Shown: piece after piece, positions 8,418 through 16,671 of the stretch
Layout: the number at the start of each line of letters is the position of its first letter
Position numbering within the stretch: the stretch's first letter is position 1
Assembly (NCBI RefSeq): GCF_900116565.1
Contig: NZ_FPCJ01000001.1
Span: 2,538,540 to 2,602,539, forward strand
DNA: 64,000 nt
DNA from: Thermoflavifilum thermophilum
GTDB lineage: Bacteria; Bacteroidota; Bacteroidia; Chitinophagales; Chitinophagaceae
Direction of reading: 5' to 3'
The notes under the pieces: model-generated
The model's database searches: none
Told to the model about the DNA's origin: nothing
The model's input: only the letters and a program-made list of their open reading frames with translations
Made by a program: the position numbers and the translations under genes

Positions 8418-9068
8418 TCATTTTTCCGATTCTTGCTGTTTATTCTCTGTCCATCTTTTCACTTCATACAAAGCATGAAAGAGGTATTCCCTGCCGGTAT
8501 CCAGTTGTTTGCATTTGTAGCGAGTACGCAGTTTGGGTCCCCGCTCATACAATTTTCCATCTTCAGCTGTAAACCATTCACCCAATTGCAATTCTTCAAT
8601 GAGTACCATGCCATCCTTATGTGGATTATATTTTCGCAATACACGAGCCAATGCCTGTTCGCCTGCTTTGGTAGCAGCCGGTCGTTGCAGGGTTTGATTC
8701 AATACATGTTCAATATCATTCGGGAAAATTTGCAAAGCCATAAATTCCTTCAGCAAACGGGCATAAACAGCTTGCCATTCAGCACCATGTGTTTCCACGC
8801 GGTTGCCATGTTGTATGAATACAATAAGATGAGCCAGCTCATGCAATAAGGTAATCAAAAATTCATACCGATTCAGATTGCCGTTAATGGAAATACGATG
8901 TCCGCTGTAATCATCTGGATGACGGTAATCGCCCAGTACCGTTTGCCTGGGTAATGTGATGGTCAGGTGTACTTTATATTGTTGCAGATAATCCAATACA
9001 CGCGGTAATGCTCCTTCAGGAAGGTAATGAGATAATGCATGCAGATGTGCCTCTACCTTTCTGGCCAT
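8418..9068 (-). CDS. SprT-like zinc metalloprotease domain protein
   Basis: 216 residues counted from the ATG at 9068; the longer frame would need a TTG at 9074. The zinc-protease motif HELAH is at about 76-80, with a third likely ligand H94 in ETHGAEW, the SprT-like pattern HExxH-x13-H. The C-terminal half is lysine-rich and ends in QESEK; it lacks the four-cysteine zinc ribbon found in many SprT proteins. Related eukaryotic Spartan proteases cut DNA-protein crosslinks; the bacterial role is not established. A perfect TAnnTTTG box lies 3 nt before the ATG. The gene follows the aspartate kinase gene by 13 nt on the same strand. Confidence 0.85.
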   Translation of the reverse strand: MARKVEAHLHALSHYLPEGALPRVLDYLQQYKVHLTITLPRQTVLGDYRHPDDYSGHRISINGNLNRYEFLITLLHELAHLIVFIQHGNRVETHGAEWQAVYARLLKEFMALQIFPNDIEHVLNQTLQRPAATKAGEQALARVLRKYNPHKDGMVLIEELQLGEWFTAEDGKLYERGPKLRTRYKCKQLDTGREYLFHALYEVKRWTENKQQESEK

Positions 9069-9071
9069 GCA

Positions 9072-9079
9072 CAAATTTA
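9072..9079 (-). promoter_or_regulatory. Candidate -7 box abutting the sprT-like start
   Basis: TAAATTTG on the minus strand is followed by three bases and then the ATG at 9068. Transcription would start at about the A of ATG, predicting a leaderless mRNA. It lies partly in the short gap after the aspartate kinase gene, so it would be an internal promoter. No -33 box was recognised. Confidence 0.4.
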
Positions 9080-9081
9080 AT

Positions 9082-10386
9082 TCAATGTACAGGAACTATT
9101 GGTATGGATGCCTGGGATGTATGTTGTATAACTATCTGCAAGGTATTGGGGCTTTTTTGTTCAACCCAAACCAGATAATCACGAATCAATTCCTGATGCC
9201 ATCCGTTTTGCGGATGCCTGATGGTAAGCAGCTCCATGCCTTCCCGGTATTGTATCTCAAAATCATGCTGCAGGTCATGAATCAGGGCATTTAATTTTTC
9301 AGGCTGATGATCCATGCAACAGGAAAAGCTAATAGCACCATTTTGCATCAAGTTGATTTTGATATGCAATTGATGAAATACCTGATATAGTTTACTGATG
9401 CGATGTTCGGTAATAAATGAAAAATCGCGCGTGGTAAATTCTACCCAAACCTGATTTTTCTTCCATACAATAATCGGAGGAAGGGGTTCATCGGGCATCC
9501 GTTCATGGATGCGGGTTCCAGGCATTTGCTTATCCAGAAAACATTTGACCAACAGAGGGATATTTTTTTGCTGAAGAGGTTGAATCGTTCTGGGATGGAT
9601 GACTTGTGCCCCGTAATAAGCCATTTCAATGACTTCGCGATAAGAAATTTCCGGAATGGTGGTTGTATTTGGAACAAGCTTCGGATCAGCATTTTGCAAA
9701 CCTGGTACATCTTTCCATATCGTTACACTTTCTGCATCCAGCAAATGTCCCAGAATGGCAGCTGTATAGTCGCTCCCTTCGCGACCCAACGTGGTGGTGC
9801 TCCCATCAGGTGCAGAGCCTATAAATCCCTGTGTAAGTACGCAGCCCTTTTGTTGCAGAACGGGAATGAATTTCTCAGCAACAGCCTTTCGGGTTAACTG
9901 CCAATCTAACTCTGCTTCGCGGTATCGCGCATCTGTATGAATAATTGTGCGTGCATCCATCCAATCATGGCTAATCTGCAACCGGTGCAGGCAGGCGCTG
10001 ATGATGAGCGACGACAGCATTTCACCCACACTCACTACCTGATCATAAAATGCATCATAGTTTTTTCCCAGCGGTTGTATCAATAAATTCCGGACTGGAT
10101 CCAGAAATGCTTGCATTTGTTGCAAGAGCTGGGCATTCCCTTCAGGAAAAAGTTCATGTATGATTTCGGTATGGCGGGCTACAATATCATCCAGCATCTG
10201 AAGGGAAAGATCCGGTTGCTGATGAAAGGCATATTCCACTACTTTTTCCAGCGCATTGGTGGTTTTGCCCATGGCCGAAACTACGATTACCAGCGGCCTG
10301 TGGGAAGTGGTTTGCAAAATATCCAGCACCAACTGAATACGTGAATAATTTTGAAGGCTTGCACCACCAAATTTAAAAATCTTCAT
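9082..10386 (-). CDS. lysC: Aspartate kinase (monofunctional)
   Basis: A 434-residue kinase that phosphorylates aspartate, the first step toward lysine/diaminopimelate, threonine and methionine. MKIFKFGGASLQN is the canonical amino-acid-kinase start (KFGGxS binds ATP). VVSAMGKTTNALE follows at about 35, and the TLGREGSDYTAAILG loop near 205-220 is the aspartate/ATP region. The C-terminal 130 residues look like ACT-type regulatory modules, the site of amino-acid feedback in this family. No homoserine dehydrogenase domain is fused. The frame extends to 10446, but the ATG at 10386 gives the normal N-terminus. It is divergent from fbp across 91 nt. Confidence 0.93.
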   Translation of the reverse strand: MKIFKFGGASLQNYSRIQLVLDILQTTSHRPLVIVVSAMGKTTNALEKVVEYAFHQQPDLSLQMLDDIVARHTEIIHELFPEGNAQLLQQMQAFLDPVRNLLIQPLGKNYDAFYDQVVSVGEMLSSLIISACLHRLQISHDWMDARTIIHTDARYREAELDWQLTRKAVAEKFIPVLQQKGCVLTQGFIGSAPDGSTTTLGREGSDYTAAILGHLLDAESVTIWKDVPGLQNADPKLVPNTTTIPEISYREVIEMAYYGAQVIHPRTIQPLQQKNIPLLVKCFLDKQMPGTRIHERMPDEPLPPIIVWKKNQVWVEFTTRDFSFITEHRISKLYQVFHQLHIKINLMQNGAISFSCCMDHQPEKLNALIHDLQHDFEIQYREGMELLTIRHPQNGWHQELIRDYLVWVEQKSPNTLQIVIQHTSQASIPIVPVH

Positions 10387-10477
10387 CCTGATAACGTTTG
10401 CAATAAATGTATGCGAAAATACAACGATAGCAGAAGATAGATGCACATTCTGTTTTATCTTTAACGAAAAACCCGTT

Positions 10478-11485
10478 ATGCGCGAACATCATCATTTCCT
10501 TACACTTGATGAATTTACCATTCAGCAATTGCGTTTGTTTCCCCATGCCACCGGCGAATTATCAGGCTTGCTGCGCAGCATCGGGTTGGCAGCTAAACGG
10601 GTAAATGCAGAAGTAAGGAGAGCAGGCCTTGTAGATATTTTAGGTAATGCAGGACGCACCAATGTGCAAGGTGAAGAAGTACAAAAGCTGGATGCCTATG
10701 CTAACAACGAATTCATCAAAGTGTTGCGAGCGGGTATTCATTGTGCAGGTATTGTATCGGAAGAAATGGAAGACATGGTTGTGTTTGATGATCCGCAAAA
10801 CAATCAATCGAAATATGTGGTGATGATGGATCCACTGGATGGGTCCGGTAATATTGATGTTAATAACAGCATTGGTACCATTTTCGGCATTTACCGGCGC
10901 GTAACTCCGCAAGGCACCCCCTGCAGGATGGAAGACTTTCTGCAGCCCGGCACCCGACAGGTAGCTGCCGGATACATTATTTATGGATCATCTACCATGC
11001 TGGTATATGCCACCCGCAGAGGTGTGAATGGCTTTACACTCGATGATACGGTGGGTGAATTTTATCATTGCTTTTCCAATTATCGTATCCCCGAAACGGG
11101 CGAATTTTATGCATTTGATCATCGGTATTATTTTCAACTGGATCCGCCTGTAAAGCGATATGTGGATTATTGCATGAGTGAAACGGATGGGAAAAAACCG
11201 TATGCCTTGCGTTATGCCGGATGTATGTTGGCCGACATCCATCGCATTTTAATCAAAGGAGGTATCTTTTTATATCCTGCACGAAAAGATAAACCCGAAG
11301 GCAAATTGCGTTTGATGTACGAATGCAATCCCATGGCATTTATCATTGAGGTGGCAGGCGGTAAAGCTACAGATGGCAACAGACGGATACTGGATATTGT
11401 ACCGGAAGATATTCATCAGCGTACACCCTTGTTTATCGGCTCTTCAAAGATGGTTGAAACGTTTGAGCAATCGATGAAAGGCTAA
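10478..11485 (+). CDS. fbp: Fructose-1,6-bisphosphatase, class I
   Basis: A 335-residue gluconeogenic phosphatase converting fructose 1,6-bisphosphate to fructose 6-phosphate in the cytosol. The metal-binding residues are present: VSEEMED near 94-99 and the signature MDPLDGSGN at 117-125. The C-terminal KLRLMYECNPMAFIIEVAGGKATDG is the substrate-binding and active-site end of class I enzymes. Length and the N-terminal LDEFTIQQLRLFPHATGELSGLLR are normal. A near-consensus -7 box, TATCTTTA, lies about 18 nt before the ATG and differs at one base. The gene converges on the DUF4294 gene with a 16-nt gap and no visible hairpin. Confidence 0.96.
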   Translation: MREHHHFLTLDEFTIQQLRLFPHATGELSGLLRSIGLAAKRVNAEVRRAGLVDILGNAGRTNVQGEEVQKLDAYANNEFIKVLRAGIHCAGIVSEEMEDMVVFDDPQNNQSKYVVMMDPLDGSGNIDVNNSIGTIFGIYRRVTPQGTPCRMEDFLQPGTRQVAAGYIIYGSSTMLVYATRRGVNGFTLDDTVGEFYHCFSNYRIPETGEFYAFDHRYYFQLDPPVKRYVDYCMSETDGKKPYALRYAGCMLADIHRILIKGGIFLYPARKDKPEGKLRLMYECNPMAFIIEVAGGKATDGNRRILDIVPEDIHQRTPLFIGSSKMVETFEQSMKG

Positions 11486-11501
11486 ATATTTTTTCCTGTT
11501 A

Positions 11502-12158
11502 TCAATAGTACCGATAATAGGGATTGTGCTGAATTTCCTGTACAATGGCTTCGATATCGCGATCCTCCTGGGTATCGTAAGTGCTTTTCAGATTGCTTCC
11601 GAAGAAAAAAGCAATGGTTTGCCAGAAGCGTGCGGAAAAGCCACCTTTCATTTCCTTGATGATATCATAGCAGCTGGTGCCTGTTTCCCGGTAAATTAAT
11701 TTGATAAGAATGCGACCCTGATAAACGGATAGATTTTCGATCTGAGGGCCAAAGGTCGCCCGCAATTCGGCTTCCTTTTTCTTGATATAGGCTTTACGAG
11801 ATTTTTTATCGGGCATAGCAGCCAGCTGGGCTTCGGCTTCGCGCAGGATTCGGGAAGCTGCACGGGCATAAGGGTAGGTTACATATACCGCATTACGCAG
11901 GCGTGTCCATTCTTCCAGCCGCTTTCGCAGGGCTTTGGGCATTTCAGCCGTAATCACCACTTCAGGTAATCCGATGTAAGGCAGGGTATCATGGCCAATA
12001 ACAATGCCTGCCACCAAAATGGTATCGTGAGGCCCGCGATGTGGAGAAGCCATAGCCCGGCGTACCAGGCTATCCAGATTCTGGGCTCTGGCCGAAAGGC
12101 CTGCCAGCAACAAACACACCATCAACCAGATCCGGCGCATGACGGGAAAATACTTCAT
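11502..12158 (-). CDS. DUF4294 domain exported protein
   Basis: 218 residues from the ATG at 12158; the longer frame would need a TTG. A signal peptide is visible (RRIWLMVCLLLAGLSARAQ). The mature part holds the DUF4294 core: DTLPYIGLPEVVITAE, then RLEEWTRLRNAVYVTYPYARAASRIL, then GRILIKLIYRETGTSCYDIIKEMKGGFSARFWQTIAFFFGSNLKSTYD. This Bacteroidota-restricted family has no known function. A periplasmic location follows from the signal peptide. A perfect -7 box lies 3 nt before the ATG. The neighbouring ccm operon lies upstream on the same strand, separated by 84 nt, so co-transcription is uncertain. Confidence 0.85.
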   Translation of the reverse strand: MKYFPVMRRIWLMVCLLLAGLSARAQNLDSLVRRAMASPHRGPHDTILVAGIVIGHDTLPYIGLPEVVITAEMPKALRKRLEEWTRLRNAVYVTYPYARAASRILREAEAQLAAMPDKKSRKAYIKKKEAELRATFGPQIENLSVYQGRILIKLIYRETGTSCYDIIKEMKGGFSARFWQTIAFFFGSNLKSTYDTQEDRDIEAIVQEIQHNPYYRYY

Positions 12159-12161
12159 CAA

Positions 12162-12169
12162 CAAATTTA
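12162..12169 (-). promoter_or_regulatory. Candidate -7 box abutting the DUF4294 start
   Basis: TAAATTTG on the minus strand, then TTG, then ATG at 12158. This is the same TAAATTTG-N3-ATG layout seen at the sprT-like gene and predicts a leaderless transcript. No -33 box was recognised. Confidence 0.4.
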
Positions 12170-12242
12170 CATTTTCCGGTCAGCCCGAAGACCAGCCGTG
12201 TCAGCTTTTAACCTAACATTTCATTCGGCAGAAAAAGTTTTG

Positions 12243-12704
12243 TCAAGGATTCTCTATCGGATAACCTTTATCAATCCAGTCTTTTTTCAGGTTGTCTGAT
12301 AAATTCAGCAGCCGGGCGTGGGTAAATCCCATTTGTTTCACCAACCGGAAAGCCGGCCGCACATTCGGGCATTTGCTGAAGGGGCAGCAACCGCAATAGA
12401 TCACCACCAGGCTGTTTTTAGGCAATTGGCTGAGGGTGGATTTCAGATGAGCCATTCCTTCGGCTTCATGAGCCGGACCTAATTCACGGGCACCAGGAAT
12501 TACGCCTGCCGGGCCTACATCCAGAATGATGGGATGCGGACTTTGCTCCGGATGCATCACCCAGGCGGCCAGCGTGTCAGGCGAAAGTAACTCTGCTGCC
12601 GTCCAGGGTTCATGTGATGCAGACTGGCCGCAACTGCTTATCCATAAACTTCCGATCAGGGCCAAACTGATCAGCAGGCTAAACTTCCACATCTTTTGTT
12701 GCAT
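12243..12704 (-). CDS. Rhodanese-like lipoprotein with four-cysteine active loop
   Basis: About 153 residues from the ATG at 12704. A lipoprotein signal (LALIGSLWISSC, lipid-bearing C25) directs it to the periplasmic side of a membrane. The rest is a rhodanese-like fold: IILDVGPAGVIPGARELGP, then VVIYCGCCPFSKCP at the active-site loop, then AFRLVKQMGFTHARLLNLSDNLKKDWIDKGYPIE. Normal rhodaneses have one cysteine in that loop; here C104, C106, C107 and C112 cluster. The start overlaps the end of ccmF by 26 nt (an alternative ATG at 12692 overlaps by 14 nt). It is therefore the third gene of the ccmE-ccmF operon, and a thiol or sulfur role in cytochrome c maturation is plausible inference. Confidence 0.82.
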   Translation of the reverse strand: MQQKMWKFSLLISLALIGSLWISSCGQSASHEPWTAAELLSPDTLAAWVMHPEQSPHPIILDVGPAGVIPGARELGPAHEAEGMAHLKSTLSQLPKNSLVVIYCGCCPFSKCPNVRPAFRLVKQMGFTHARLLNLSDNLKKDWIDKGYPIENP

Positions 12705-15174
12705 AAACTGTTTTTTGAGCAATCTTTGCTTTTTCAATCTGCTGGCGAATGCGATGGACAAGACTTATCAGAAATCCCAGAATGGTTACCGCCACCCCCA
12801 GCCATACAATATTGATAAACGGAAATACATAAGCCTTCAGTACGATGAAATGATCTTTAGGAGGAATTTGTTTCACTGATAGCATGATTTTTTGGGCAGC
12901 AGGATCGATTCCTCCAAAATGCAAATAGAGCTGCAAGGGCTGTACTGTATCATCCACAGCGCCTTGCTCATGCCCCCGCAGGTAGTAAATCGGACTGGCG
13001 GTGTAGGTTTTTCCACCGCTGAAAATATCCAGCTCGGCTGCTACGGCTATATCCTGAGGCTCCGGATGATAATTCGGATTTTGTGGGTTTCGGTAAAGCG
13101 ATTTTAAAACCAGATAGCCATTTTGCAGAAACACCGTATCGCCAGTCTTCATTTCATGGGTATAATAACGTGCAGTATCGCTTTGATCTGGTTCAATATT
13201 GCTGGCATAATTGACATAGGTGAAAATATCTTTATTCCAGAAATGTTCGGTATGCGGGTTAGCTGAATAGCCCTGCATGCCTTTTGTGTTTTTCAGGATA
13301 TCCGGATAAAGCGTAAACAAAGGCTTATCTGGATGCTGCCTGTCGGCAAATTGTACGGCATAATAAATCTTCGGATCACCCGGAGCGGTGGAATCACCGA
13401 CATAGGTTACTTCGTAATCGCCCATTTGCACCGGTACACCAAAAGGAAGAAATACATTCTCGCGTGGATTTTCATTTTTATTGCTGAAATCAAACACATC
13501 CATCATGCCCATCCGGTCAATGGAAATCACCTGTTTTTTGGCTGAAGACAGCACCACACCAATGAGAAACAGCGCAAAACCCGCATGAGCAACCGATGCA
13601 CCGGCTTTTCTGAGCCTCCCTTTGAGCATGATCAGGATATAACCCAGATTGGCTACTACTGCATAGATGCTTACAAAGAAGAGCAGATAAATAGCTATCA
13701 AAAATCCTAATCCGTATCGGTTGTAATGAATATCACTCAACCAGCCAAACAGAATGCAGGCCGCTATTGCGATAACCGTAGGCACTGCTATTTTTTTGCG
13801 GAGAAATTGCCATGAATTTTGTCGGTATTTGTAATACTGCACGACGGCTGTACCCAATGCAATGAGAATCGCAATGAAAATCTGGATCCGGTTATAATGA
13901 AATTCCCTGTCCACCGGCTCAGCCATGTTGGTATGAAAAATTTTATTCCATACCGGAATGGATGTTGTAAATGAGATAAACACAGCCGAGATGAACAAAA
14001 GCAGTGAACCGATAAACATCCAGAATTCGCGGGTGTGCAGAGGCTCCTCTGTGTGCGGGGCGGGAATTTCTTTGTATCTAAGTGCAAATAATATCAATGC
14101 AGGCACCAGAAATGCAAACAAATATACAAGCAGCTGTCCGCTCATGCCCAGGTCGGTAAAGGCATGCACAGAACTATCACCCAGGATGCCGCTGCGCGTG
14201 AGGAATGTGCTGTATAGCACCAGGATAAAAGAAATGATGAAAAAGAAAAAGCTGGCCCGCAGGGAATGTCCTGTATGCTTATATACCAGCAGGGTGTGAA
14301 TGCCGGCTACCAGCGTGAGCCAGGGCACCAGGGAAGCATTTTCCACCGGATCCCATGCCCAGTAACCGCCAAAGGTGAGCGATTCATAAGCCCAGGCTCC
14401 ACCCAGCATAATTCCAGTGCCCAGCACCATGGCAGAAAATACGCCCCAGGGCAAAACCGGTTTTACCCACTCGTTGTTTTTTTTCATCCAAAGCCCTGCA
14501 ACTGCATAGGCAAAAGGTACAATGGTGGAGGCAAATCCCAAAAACAATACGGGTGGATGAATCACCATCCAATAATTTTGCAACAGGGCGTTTAACCCGG
14601 CTCCATCGCGGATCATGGATAGATAGTCGGGCCCGGGTTCAAAAGGCATCACACCCGCATTGCGCAACAAGATGAACGGATTGCTTCCTACCCGATATCC
14701 CCAGAAATAAATTCCGAGTAACATGGAAGCAATGCAAAACTGGGCAAACGAAATCACGCTCATCACCGGGCTTTCCCATTCTTTGGCAAACCGGATTAAA
14801 ACCAATCCTAACACGCTATGCCAGATAGCCCAGAGCAGAAAGCTTCCCTCCTGCCCTTCCCAGATGCTGGCCAGCAGAAACTTGGGAGCCAGATCGCGGG
14901 ACGTGTGTTCCCATACATAGTAATATTCAAAATAATGTTGGCTGATGATCCACACCAGCAATCCGAAAATGCTGAATACAGCGGCTACCTGTATGATAAA
15001 TGCAATCCGGCCCAAATGTTTCCATGAATCCGGATCCGGCAGCTGACGTTTTTGCCTGACGGCAGCCGTTACATAGCTAATAGTAGCCAGCAGAGAGGAA
15101 ATAAAAGCTATAATCACCGCCAGATGTCCCAGCCGACCCGGAAGCAAATGCTCACCTATATAATGCGTATCCAA
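12679..15174 (-). CDS. ccmF: Cytochrome c maturation protein CcmF (heme lyase component)
   Basis: An 831-residue polytopic inner-membrane protein of the CcmF/CcsA heme-handling family. It attaches heme to apocytochrome c on the outer face of the membrane. The WWD-type heme motif GGYWAWDPVENASLVPWL is at about 269-286. Conserved His residues flank it (WMVIHPPVLFLGF near 206 and GIHTLLVYKHTGH near 291-303). A large periplasmic loop lies near 560-780, before the last helix. The frame starts with TTG at 15174; no ATG is available before residue 138 and the stop codon of ccmE closes the frame 15 nt upstream, so TTG is the likely start. It is translationally coupled to the rhodanese gene downstream. 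Confidence 0.92.
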   Translation of the reverse strand: MDTHYIGEHLLPGRLGHLAVIIAFISSLLATISYVTAAVRQKRQLPDPDSWKHLGRIAFIIQVAAVFSIFGLLVWIISQHYFEYYYVWEHTSRDLAPKFLLASIWEGQEGSFLLWAIWHSVLGLVLIRFAKEWESPVMSVISFAQFCIASMLLGIYFWGYRVGSNPFILLRNAGVMPFEPGPDYLSMIRDGAGLNALLQNYWMVIHPPVLFLGFASTIVPFAYAVAGLWMKKNNEWVKPVLPWGVFSAMVLGTGIMLGGAWAYESLTFGGYWAWDPVENASLVPWLTLVAGIHTLLVYKHTGHSLRASFFFFIISFILVLYSTFLTRSGILGDSSVHAFTDLGMSGQLLVYLFAFLVPALILFALRYKEIPAPHTEEPLHTREFWMFIGSLLLFISAVFISFTTSIPVWNKIFHTNMAEPVDREFHYNRIQIFIAILIALGTAVVQYYKYRQNSWQFLRKKIAVPTVIAIAACILFGWLSDIHYNRYGLGFLIAIYLLFFVSIYAVVANLGYILIMLKGRLRKAGASVAHAGFALFLIGVVLSSAKKQVISIDRMGMMDVFDFSNKNENPRENVFLPFGVPVQMGDYEVTYVGDSTAPGDPKIYYAVQFADRQHPDKPLFTLYPDILKNTKGMQGYSANPHTEHFWNKDIFTYVNYASNIEPDQSDTARYYTHEMKTGDTVFLQNGYLVLKSLYRNPQNPNYHPEPQDIAVAAELDIFSGGKTYTASPIYYLRGHEQGAVDDTVQPLQLYLHFGGIDPAAQKIMLSVKQIPPKDHFIVLKAYVFPFINIVWLGVAVTILGFLISLVHRIRQQIEKAKIAQKTVYATKDVEV

Positions 15175-15189
15175 TGTAAACGATTTAAA

Positions 15190-15609
15190 TTACTGACCCG
15201 AATGAGAGTTGCTGCCTGGCATCTGACCTATGGCCACTTGATCGTTTTTATACTTTGAGGGACATTTCATCAGGATCTGTGAACATTGAAATACGCTATC
15301 CTGCATGTGGCCAGTCAATACAATCTGTTCTGACCGTTCAATATCGGTAGGTCTGCTTCCCGTGTACACCACTTTGCGGATATTGCCTGCTTTGTCTTTC
15401 ACGTAAAAGCTGAAATAATTGGGATCTTTCTGTGGATCATACATCTGTGGCAAATCTTTGTCGAGTACACCAATCACCCGATATTCCTTATCCGGGTGAC
15501 GGGCTGCCGAAGCAAATGTTTCGTATGTGCTGAAATCCCCTACCAGGCTTACGATGACACCAATTGCGATAGCGATAAGCACCAGCAGGATAATTTGGAA
15601 ACGTTTCAT
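15190..15609 (-). CDS. ccmE: Cytochrome c maturation heme chaperone CcmE, CxxxY type
   Basis: 139 residues. An N-terminal membrane anchor at about 5-24 is followed by an OB-fold-like periplasmic domain (EYRVIGVLDKDL, SFYVKDKAGNIRKVVYTGSRP, SEQIVLTGHMQDSVFQCSQILMKCPSKY). In E. coli CcmE heme is carried covalently by His in an HxxxY motif. Here the matching place reads C116-P-S-K-Y120, the CxxxY variant known from some other bacteria and archaea. The start at 15609 is the ATG that begins the membrane helix; the frame is open to 15681 but the extra residues are not family-like. It lies directly before ccmF (15-nt gap). The remaining ccm genes are not next to it. Confidence 0.85.
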   Translation of the reverse strand: MKRFQIILLVLIAIAIGVIVSLVGDFSTYETFASAARHPDKEYRVIGVLDKDLPQMYDPQKDPNYFSFYVKDKAGNIRKVVYTGSRPTDIERSEQIVLTGHMQDSVFQCSQILMKCPSKYKNDQVAIGQMPGSNSHSGQ

Positions 15610-15653
15610 GGAAAGATGTTTGAAGCCCGAAAATTCTGTCGCATTCGTGTCAG

Positions 15654-15661
15654 CAAAATTA
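15654..15661 (-). promoter_or_regulatory. Candidate -7 box (TAATTTTG) for the ccmE-ccmF-rhodanese operon
   Basis: A perfect TAnnTTTG match on the minus strand, 44 nt upstream of the ccmE ATG. No clear -33 box is seen. Confidence 0.4.
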
Positions 15662-15733
15662 CGGTAAAATTTATCGCACACGCCCGACTGTTTATTCCTT
15701 ACGGAATTTTAACGAACAGATAAATCCGAGTCA

Positions 15734-15997
15734 TTAAGGCATCCGCAGGTGAATTTCTGCCAGGGAAAGCGGGATAGATATCCTTTTTATGGTTGACCGA
15801 TACCCGGTGATGATCTGCACATCCTGCCTGCTGATCTGTAAATGGGCCGCCAGGTCGGCAATCAACTGTTCATTTGCTTTTCCTTTTTCCCGAGGCGCGC
15901 AAACTTCCATTTTAAGGGTTTGCTGGTCCAGCCATCTGTAACGAGATTGTCTGGAAGGAGCCTGTACGCGAATAGTTAAAATGGTATGAACAGACAT
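15734..15997 (-). CDS. DUF167 (YggU-family) protein
   Basis: 87 residues matching the small YggU/DUF167 fold: LTIRVQAPSRQS at the start, CAPREKGKANEQLIADLAAHL in the middle (the family pattern is APxxGKAN), and the closing QDVQIITGYRSTIKRISI (VxxxxGxxSRxK). The family is widespread and small, of unknown biochemical role. The gene lies 124 nt upstream of ccmE on the same strand, and a promoter box in between suggests separate transcription. It is divergent from the methyltransferase gene across 50 nt. Confidence 0.88.
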   Translation of the reverse strand: MSVHTILTIRVQAPSRQSRYRWLDQQTLKMEVCAPREKGKANEQLIADLAAHLQISRQDVQIITGYRSTIKRISIPLSLAEIHLRMP

Positions 15998-16047
15998 GGC
16001 ATAAATCAGATTTAAAAAAAATAGGAAGTTTACTCAAAATTATCGAT

Positions 16048-16671
16048 ATGGGCTTACAACAATTTTGGGATGAAAGGTACAGCCAACCGGAATACGCGTA
16101 TGGCAAGGAACCCAATAGTTTTTTTCGTGAACAAATCGATCTTCTTCAACCGGGGCGGCTGTTGATGCCTGCCGAGGGTGAAGGCCGAAATGCGGTATAT
16201 GCTGCCCGGAAAGGCTGGCAGGTGGATGCTTTTGATATCAGCGAAAAAGGCAGGGAAAAAGCCTTGCGCTTAGCACAGGAAGCGGCTGTGTACATCCATT
16301 ATCAGGTGGGCGATCTGGACACACTTCATTTTCCGGAAGCCAATTATGATGCGATTGGGCTCATATTTGCGCATTTCCCGGCTTCCCGGAGAAGCGCGTA
16401 TCATCGGCATTTGGTGCGATTGTTAAAACCAGGAGGTACGATCATCCTGGAGGGATTCAGCAAGGCACATCGAGCCTATCAGCAAAAGCATCCCGGCGTA
16501 GGTGGGCCTCAGGATGAAAAAGTATTGTTTTCCCTTGAAGAGATAGCCGAAGATTTTCAGGGTCTTCAGTTCAAGCGATTAGAAGAATGTGAAGTCCACC
16601 TCCAGGAAGGCCTTTATCATGTGGGTCTGGGCAAAGTGATCCGGATGGTAGCATCAAAGCCGCTTTTGTAA
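16048..16671 (+). CDS. Class I SAM-dependent methyltransferase (TehB-like)
   Basis: 207 residues. FWDERYSQPEYAYGKEPNSFF at the N-terminus is the usual opening of small TehB/thiopurine-type methyltransferases. The SAM-binding loop is LLMPAEGEGRNAVYAARKGWQVDAFDIS, in which the usual GxGxG appears as AEGEGRN, as in TehB relatives. LLKPGGTIILEGFSKAH is motif III. The substrate is unknown; relatives act on tellurite, thiols or small metabolites. Its last 18 nt overlap the end of the convergent GH20 gene. Confidence 0.82.
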   Translation: MGLQQFWDERYSQPEYAYGKEPNSFFREQIDLLQPGRLLMPAEGEGRNAVYAARKGWQVDAFDISEKGREKALRLAQEAAVYIHYQVGDLDTLHFPEANYDAIGLIFAHFPASRRSAYHRHLVRLLKPGGTIILEGFSKAHRAYQQKHPGVGGPQDEKVLFSLEEIAEDFQGLQFKRLEECEVHLQEGLYHVGLGKVIRMVASKPLL

